NCBI GenBank assembly: GCA_030601745.1
Contig: JAUWBI010000033.1
Location: 1-35,819 of the forward strand
DNA: 35,819 bases
Direction of reading: 5' to 3'
DNA from: Phycisphaerae bacterium
GTDB taxonomy: Bacteria > Planctomycetota > Phycisphaerae > Sedimentisphaerales > Anaerobacaceae
Shown: positions 31,815-35,819 of the stretch, in pieces
Numbering within the stretch: the stretch's first letter is position 1
How the letters are laid out: each line of letters starts with the position of its first letter
The notes under the pieces: model-generated
What the model was told of the DNA's origin: nothing
The model's database searches: none
The model's input: the letters and a program-made list of their open reading frames with translations, nothing else
Position numbers and translations under genes: made by a program

Positions 31815-32277
31815 CGAAAATGAAATCCGCCGTCGCCTGAAACTTCTCTCGCAGATTGAGCCGGCTCCAGAGGCCGCCCGCCGTGCCATCGAACGGGTGC
31901 GTGATACATTGGCAAACGAAGAAAAAAGGCGGGAAAGTACAAGAATGTGGCGAACAATTCTTAAAAGCCCAATAACAAAACTCGCCGCCGCAGCGGTGAT
32001 AATTGTGGCTATAGGTCTCCTTGCTCTTCTTGTTCACCGGCGCCCGGGTGAGCAGGCTGATACTACTACTGTTTCAGAAGTCACAAAATCCCCGGTCGAA
32101 ATGATGACAGCGATGTCGCTTGAACGTGCATTTCGGCGAGGAGGAATAGAAGCGGTAGAAAAACAATGCAAGCAGGCTTTTAAGCCGATTGGACCACGGC
32201 CAGGAAGTTTGTCAGTTGAGCAGATACTTGCAGAATTTAATGGTGATGGAAAAAGTTCAGAAAGGACGAGACTATGA
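31801..32277 (+). CDS. Membrane-anchored sigma-factor partner protein, small
   Basis: A 158-residue protein that overlaps the upstream sigma gene by 14 bp. ATG 31801 follows GGAG at 8 bp and gives MSKIDENEIRRRLKLL; a longer frame from 31753 is unlikely. Residues 1-48 are a charged, helical cytoplasmic segment. WRTILKSPITKLAAAAV leads into a transmembrane helix (about residues 57-78), followed by an 80-residue outer part with PVEMMTAMSLERAFRRGG. No zinc motif. An anti-sigma role is inferred from position and topology. Its stop overlaps the next ATG by 4 bp, coupling it to the exported protein gene. Confidence 0.75.
   Translation: MSKIDENEIRRRLKLLSQIEPAPEAARRAIERVRDTLANEEKRRESTRMWRTILKSPITKLAAAAVIIVAIGLLALLVHRRPGEQADTTTVSEVTKSPVEMMTAMSLERAFRRGGIEAVEKQCKQAFKPIGPRPGSLSVEQILAEFNGDGKSSERTRL
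31948..31988 (+). repeat. 41-nt module identical to 29390-29430
   Basis: Second copy of the identical DNA stretch, encoding the membrane-proximal segment of the smaller partner protein. Sequence before it differs completely; after it, identity fades quickly within an Ala-rich stretch. Confidence 0.9.
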
Positions 32278-33443
32278 AAACAATTAAAAGCAGAAAAATA
32301 ACAACGACGATATTCGCTGTTTTGGTACTACTTGTATCAGCCCCATCAGTCTTTGCATATCCGCCGGACAATGCGGCAGTGCTTTATTACAAGGCCTTCA
32401 TGCTGTATGAGCCGGAGAACGAGATTGATTTGTGGGACTACTGGAAGGGCAATATCGAATTGAACGAGAGAATAGAAGAACACTTGACCAAGAATCGCAG
32501 AGTAATAGACATTGTCCTCAATGCCACCGGGGTAGACCAGTGCGACTGGGGATTGGACTATTCCCAGGGCACGGAAGTACTGCTGCCCCCTCACCATAAG
32601 GCCAGAGAGATATTCGCGCTGCTTGCCGCTGACGCAACAATGCAGGCCGACAGAGGCGATTACAGGAAAGCACTGGGTCGCTGCATCAGTATATACAGGA
32701 TGGCGCGTCACCTCAATGAGCGTCCAATCATATGCTACCTTGTCGGTACCGCTATCAATGCCGCGACCCATAAGTATCTTACCACCCGATTCCTATCGGA
32801 GATGCCACAAGACACAGAGATTCTGACCTGGCTGCGAGACGAACTCAACGAGTTCGACAAGCAACCGTTTTCTATAGAACTGGTGCTTCGCTGGAAACGC
32901 GAAGCGGGAATAATATCTATGTCTCCGGAAAGAATTAGCGATGTAGTACAGTCCGGCCTTGACGATGGGCCTTTCAAAGAAAAAGTACTTAAAAGGATTC
33001 TTGCTGCTGATGAACAGTTTTTTGACAGAAACAAAGCGTACTGGAATAAATATATGGACGCCGTTCAAACTGCCTTCGACCTGCCATATCCACAAGGATA
33101 TACAAAACTTAAGAAGTTAGACGAAGAGTTGACGAAAGAATTCAGTAAAAATCCCGATGCAACCTTGACTGCTGCCTGTGCACCGCCGTGGAAGAGAATC
33201 TACGTCCAGTCGATCGGGTTGGGAACCCGCTCTAATGCCATTAAGACAGCTATAGAGATTTATATAATAAAGGCTAAGACGGGCAAACTGCCTGATACCC
33301 CGCCTGCCAGCTTACCAAAGGATTTGTTCAGCGGCGAGGATTTTGAATACGAGAAGACAAAGGATGGTTTTGTACTTCGCTGCCAGGGCAAGGATTTGAA
33401 TAAAGACAAAATCCATCAGTACGAATTCAAGATTCCAAAGTAA
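32274..33443 (+). CDS. Exported protein of unknown function, third gene of sigma cassette
   Basis: A 389-residue protein with an N-terminal signal peptide (TTIFAVLVLLVSAPSVFA). The mature part begins YPPDNAAVLYYKAFMLY and is mostly helical with two Cys-containing stretches (GRCISIYRMARHL and ERPIICYLVGTAI). The C-terminus (KTGKLPDTPPASLPKDLFSGEDFEYEKT, broken here for brevity) resembles the processed-protein tail seen in many planctomycete exported proteins, where a short beta part follows KxGKLP. No catalytic motif was seen. It is coupled to the upstream anti-sigma-like gene by an ATGA overlap and is followed by a strong terminator, so sigma, partner and this protein form one transcript. Confidence 0.75.
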   Translation: MKTIKSRKITTTIFAVLVLLVSAPSVFAYPPDNAAVLYYKAFMLYEPENEIDLWDYWKGNIELNERIEEHLTKNRRVIDIVLNATGVDQCDWGLDYSQGTEVLLPPHHKAREIFALLAADATMQADRGDYRKALGRCISIYRMARHLNERPIICYLVGTAINAATHKYLTTRFLSEMPQDTEILTWLRDELNEFDKQPFSIELVLRWKREAGIISMSPERISDVVQSGLDDGPFKEKVLKRILAADEQFFDRNKAYWNKYMDAVQTAFDLPYPQGYTKLKKLDEELTKEFSKNPDATLTAACAPPWKRIYVQSIGLGTRSNAIKTAIEIYIIKAKTGKLPDTPPASLPKDLFSGEDFEYEKTKDGFVLRCQGKDLNKDKIHQYEFKIPK

Positions 33444-33468
33444 TTAGTACGCATCCTCTCCAAAAAAT

Positions 33469-33499
33469 GGCCGAGCTTTTTTTTGGCTCGGCCTTTTTT
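33469..33499 (+). terminator. Strong rho-independent terminator
   Basis: GGCCGAGC, eight T residues as loop, GCTCGGCC, then TTTTTT. An 8-bp perfect GC-rich stem about 25 bp after the exported-protein stop codon. It closes the second sigma cassette. Confidence 0.85.
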
Positions 33500-33517
33500 A
33501 TGCGCTGCTGTCATTCA

Positions 33518-33549
33518 CCCCGTTAGAAGCCCGATTATTTCTAATGGGG
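33518..33549. mobile_element. CCCCGTTAG palindromic element, copy 4 (32 bp, shortest)
   Basis: Begins CCCCGTTAGAAG and ends ATTTCTAATGGGG. Almost no interior is left between the arms. Flanks are TTCA at 33514-33517 and TTTA at 33550-33553, a 4-bp direct repeat with one mismatch. The DUF362 stop codon is at 33554-33556, directly after the flank. Confidence 0.78.
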
Positions 33550-33553
33550 TTTA

Positions 33554-34627
33554 TCATAAGTTGTAGAGTTCGGCCATCCGTCTTTCCGGCTTGAAGTGAT
33601 ATTGGCACTGACTCATCGGCGTGCCCAGGACATTTATCTTTTCAAGCTCTCCCTGTCCCAGACCCGCTTCCGCCAAGGATGTAAGGTAAAGAATCCGTTT
33701 CGGGTCAAATCCCATAATCTTGGTAGCTATGATGTCCGCCGCCAGAGGGTCCCGGCTGGCCAGCGCCACCCGTGAATCAAAGGCAGTACCCCCTATCGGG
33801 CCGTTACCTTCCATTCCCACAAATCCGTCAATAACCCCCAAATCAGGATAAACCTCCTGCGCTAAGTGGAACATATTGTAATGGCAAAGGGTATTCACAG
33901 CTCGCTGACCGGTATGCACCTGCCACTTATCATTCTTCTTGTAATCATTCAAAGGACTGCCCAGAAGAACGTTCTTTAAGGACAGCGTAGTGAGCACCCG
34001 GTCGTGGGTTTTCATCCGCGCCGCCGAAACAATATACACATTAGGGTCCAGAAAGATGGAGATAATCCGTATTGGCAGCGGACGATTTTCCCTACCAAAG
34101 ACGTACCGGTATTGATACGCAGTCCGGTTAAGGTCGGCCAATTTCACGTTATATTCTTTCTCTAACGGAAGGTACCCATAATTCTTAAACCCGTTGAACG
34201 TCGATGTTCTCGCAGCGGTGGATTCTCCAATAATAATTTGCTTTTTATAGTGCGGCTTAAGAAAATCCAGAATGGCCCGTATCGCGTCAACGTGGGTGGC
34301 GCAAAGCGGGGTATTGACCGCCACCATATTTGGCTTAATCAAAATCTTTTTATCGCCGATGGAAGCCAGAACTTCGTCCTCGATTTTTTTCAGCGACTGA
34401 TATACAATCTCTCGCCGGTCATTGCCCTTGACCAGACTCACTCGCGCTGGTTTGGTTACTTTCTTATATAGTTGGCCTCCTCTGCGCAGTCCGGCTTTTG
34501 CCGGACCAACAGCAGCTCGGCTATTGGCCAGTCCGAAGACTTTTCTCCCGAGCGCAAAACCCATCACCCCCATACCAATTCCTTTCAGAACATCGCGTCG
34601 ATTCAAATGGTTCTTATTGCTTGCCAT
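33554..34627 (-). CDS. DUF362-domain protein with Tat-type signal
   Basis: A 357-residue protein. The N-terminus NRRDVLKGIGMGVMGFALG is a twin-arginine-type signal, pointing to export. The rest is a DUF362 domain: VSLVKGNDRREIVYQSLKKI, KILIKPNMV, IIGESTAAR and AARMKTHDRVLTTLSLKN, the typical run of the family, with VIDGFVGMEGNGP later. DUF362 proteins sometimes carry Fe-S cluster cysteines; only scattered Cys are seen here, so it is the cluster-free type. The biochemical function of the family is unknown. ATG 34627 follows AAGGAG at about 7 bp. Element copy 4 lies right at its stop codon. Confidence 0.88.
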   Translation of the reverse strand: MASNKNHLNRRDVLKGIGMGVMGFALGRKVFGLANSRAAVGPAKAGLRRGGQLYKKVTKPARVSLVKGNDRREIVYQSLKKIEDEVLASIGDKKILIKPNMVAVNTPLCATHVDAIRAILDFLKPHYKKQIIIGESTAARTSTFNGFKNYGYLPLEKEYNVKLADLNRTAYQYRYVFGRENRPLPIRIISIFLDPNVYIVSAARMKTHDRVLTTLSLKNVLLGSPLNDYKKNDKWQVHTGQRAVNTLCHYNMFHLAQEVYPDLGVIDGFVGMEGNGPIGGTAFDSRVALASRDPLAADIIATKIMGFDPKRILYLTSLAEAGLGQGELEKINVLGTPMSQCQYHFKPERRMAELYNL

Positions 34628-34824
34628 TAGCTGCTCCTTATCGTTTTTCCCTCTGCCTCGCTCATTGCCGTCCCACTTTCAAACTATACAAACTATACAA
34701 TATCGAACATCCGTCTGTGGCGAAACCAAAATCGAAGCCCTGTCCCCGCATGCCTGCCCTCGACTCTGATCGGGGGCCGTTGGCGGCGATACATCCTTTA
34801 GTCTTTCTTTCCCACTCCATTTTA

Positions 34825-34885
34825 CCCCGTTAGAAATTCTTGTCAAATATAAGATGCTCTTTCTAACGTTTTGTTTCTAACGGGG
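34825..34885. mobile_element. CCCCGTTAG palindromic element, copy 5 (61 bp)
   Basis: Begins CCCCGTTAGAAATTCT and ends GTTTCTAACGGGG. It is flanked by perfect TTTA direct repeats at 34821-34824 and 34886-34889. The right end carries an extra internal TTTCTAACGTT 16 bp before the true end, as if the right terminus was partly duplicated. Confidence 0.85.
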
Positions 34886-34986
34886 TTTACCCAACAAATA
34901 CGATTCACAAAAGTATTTTTATAAAAACTGCATCAATCGGCGAAATCCGTGGCTGCATTTTTTATCCACCAATAATTAATTGAAAA

Positions 34987-35084
34987 CGCCCTCCGTCCTC
35001 TGTCATCTCTCGTCCGTCGTCTGTCGTCCGTCATCTGTCGTCCATTATCCATCGCCCGTTATACCCCATCCGCTATCCATCGAA
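34987..35084. repeat. Period-7 tandem repeat, unit CGTCGTC/TGTCATC (14 units)
   Basis: Fourteen consecutive 7-bp units such as CGTCCTC, TGTCATC, CGTCGTC, TGTCGTC, CATTATC, CATCGCC and CGCTATC. Consensus is YRTCRTC with drift toward the right end. It is the longest heptamer array in the window. Confidence 0.85.
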
Positions 35085-35199
35085 GATCCGGCTTTAGACC
35101 TACTCACCAACCAGTCCTGAGCCGTTGCTTATCCACTTTTGCGCTCTTTCGAGCCCCGATGTTGCGATACTGTAATTGTCATAGAAAGCCAAATAATGA

Positions 35200-35227
35200 A
35201 GCCATCAATGCGTAAGCAATGATGGCT
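35200..35227 (-). terminator. Hairpin downstream of the lysine-rich peptide gene
   Basis: On the minus strand AGCCATCATTGC pairs with GCATTGATGGCT (12-bp arms, one mismatch, TTAC loop), followed by ATTATTTGG. It lies about 28 bp after the peptide stop codon. The T-run is weak. Confidence 0.5.
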
Positions 35228-35254
35228 CCAGAGTAATTTACAACCGTCAAGTTG

Positions 35255-35326
35255 TTATTTCTTCTTCTTCCTCTTCTTTGCGGGCTTTTTCTTAGCTGCT
35301 TTCTTTGCTTTTTTCTTCTTTGCCAT
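35255..35326 (-). CDS. 23-residue lysine-rich peptide
   Basis: A very short gene encoding MAKKKKAKKAAKKKPAKKRK followed by three Lys. ATG 35326 has a strong GGAGG at 8 bp, and a hairpin follows the stop, so expression is likely. The composition is Lys/Ala/Pro only apart from Met and Arg, resembling the tails of bacterial histone H1-like or AlgP-type proteins. A DNA- or RNA-binding role is inferred from charge. It could also be a truncated tail of a longer protein, but the ribosome site argues against that. It is the same orientation as the ParB-like gene upstream, 150 bp away. Confidence 0.65.
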   Translation of the reverse strand: MAKKKKAKKAAKKKPAKKRKKKK

Positions 35327-35476
35327 TTTCAAAACCTCCATGTTAGAAGTATTCATCAACAGGCCCATATCCGTAAGCCTTGTTTTTCAATGTATCTTGA
35401 GCTATATCAATCCTGTAATTAGCGCCCGAACAGTACGCTTTGCAAGAAGTTTTTTTGCGATTCTCCAAAAATATTT

Positions 35477-35818
35477 TTAACCTGTTTCAGCACCAATCTT
35501 GCGGAGGTCCCCGTTTGGTTGCGGTGGAACTGATGAAAGCCATGCCTGAAGCCATGCAGCAGTAGCCCGAGCAGTAGCGCCATTTTGTTTCGCTTGATTT
35601 AACAGAAGCCTCCTATGCGCATCATCATAAACCCCGGCAAGATTCGATGCAGCAGAAACCGACAACCAGCCATTGTGAACGGCGTTATGCACATCTGCCG
35701 GCCAGCTCACGATTTCCTCTTGCTCTCTTACCCAGGCAATCGGCCGATGACAAATACTCGCCACCTCCTCACGAGCCATACCACCCTCCTTCATCAGAGC
35801 GACCACGGCCACTGCCAT
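35477..35818 (-). CDS. ParB-like partition/nucleoid protein, partial (5' end outside window)
   Basis: The open frame runs off the right edge; 113 residues of the C-terminal part are seen. LMKEGGMAREEVASICHRPIAWVREQ resembles the ParB/KorB helix-turn-helix (helix, turn with a short loop, recognition helix ending in WV). VHNAVHNGWLSVSAASNLAGVYD and LLLNQAKQNGATARATAAWL match the following helices of that domain family (G-x-LS-x-x-A, then the xGAT motif). ParB proteins bind centromere-like sites with the aid of CTP and partner with ParA. The N-terminal nuclease-like domain would lie beyond the window. The Met at the edge is probably internal. Whether this is a chromosomal ParB or a plasmid/phage-type relative cannot be told. 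Confidence 0.55.
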   Translation of the reverse strand: MAVAVVALMKEGGMAREEVASICHRPIAWVREQEEIVSWPADVHNAVHNGWLSVSAASNLAGVYDDAHRRLLLNQAKQNGATARATAAWLQAWLSSVPPQPNGDLRKIGAETG

Positions 35819-35819
35819 T

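Larger units (their letters stand above)
34628..35254. other. Intergenic region with element copy 5 and a long period-7 array
   Basis: No gene was recognised on either strand. It contains direct repeats of AAACTATACA near 34680, element copy 5 at 34825-34885, the 14-unit heptamer array at 34987-35084 and a terminator-like hairpin at 35200-35227. The promoter of the DUF362 gene should lie in its left part. Confidence 0.55.

Noticed and set aside
33469-33549. Terminator hairpin and element copy 4 considered as one composite element
   Set aside because: The terminator has its own complete stem and T-run belonging to the plus-strand gene, and the element has its own flanking repeats.
1-35819. 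Search for CRISPR arrays, tRNA and rRNA genes
   Set aside because: The tandem repeats found have 7-bp units without spacers, and no cloverleaf or rRNA-like segment was recognised by eye.

Overview
The window looks like a chromosomal piece of a planctomycete, most likely a Phycisphaerae/Sedimentisphaerales-type bacterium. This is inferred from gene content: four PEP-CTERM proteins, a Tat-exported Gfo/Idh/MocA oxidoreductase beside a DUF1080 protein, two ECF sigma factor cassettes with membrane-anchored partners, several CxxCxxCC (YkgJ-type) proteins, a stand-alone GroES paralogue, and a murB-ddl-ftsQ piece of the division/cell-wall cluster. No rRNA, tRNA, CRISPR array, transposase or integrase was recognised. 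TTG and GTG starts with good Shine-Dalgarno sites are common.

Layout. 1-2828 (+): peptidoglycan and division genes murB (5' end missing), ddl, ftsQ. 2825-5558 (-): ilvD followed by two YkgJ-type genes. 5767-8584 (+): two paralogous lipoproteins and a HIT hydrolase. 8618-12322 (-): a sacsin/Hsp90-type ATPase with a C-terminal DUF3883 domain, a HAD phosphatase and a 50-residue basic protein, which form an accessory-looking cluster. 12323-12938: no convincing gene. 13074-19095 (+): Gfo/Idh/MocA oxidoreductase, DUF1080 protein, GroES-like protein, CreD-like membrane protein, a peptidase-MA-like protein with a broken zinc motif, and a third YkgJ-type gene. 19287-21914 (-): four PEP-CTERM proteins. 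22583-23806 (-): class I aminotransferase. 24101-25282 (+): UroD/MtaA-type protein. 25461-28403 (-): small secreted protein, PAP2 phosphatase lipoprotein, guaB. 28662-33443 (+): two ECF sigma cassettes. 33554-35818 (-): DUF362 protein, a 23-residue lysine-rich peptide and a partial ParB-like protein.

The most striking content is not a gene. Five short palindromic elements (32-77 bp) share the terminal inverted repeat CCCCGTTAGAAAT and lie between 4-bp direct repeats: three exact, two with one mismatch. One copy sits inside the HIT gene. Copy plus duplication is exactly 81 bp, so the reading frame is kept and 27 residues are added between conserved parts of the protein. Another copy landed exactly at the stop codon of a YkgJ-type gene and now supplies a new stop. 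Two more lie within a few bases of stop codons. They look like a non-autonomous mobile palindrome comparable to Rickettsia palindromic elements. A second palindrome family (GTAGGGGCAGG type) interrupts the linker of an ECF sigma factor, again in frame.

A second genome-wide habit is the presence of degenerate tandem arrays with a strict 7-bp period but a different unit at each site. There are nine clear arrays and one weaker one, between genes or at gene ends, and several create the first or last residues of annotated proteins. The two sigma-factor partner proteins share a 41-nt stretch identical at DNA level that encodes their membrane-proximal segment, which suggests module shuffling or gene conversion.
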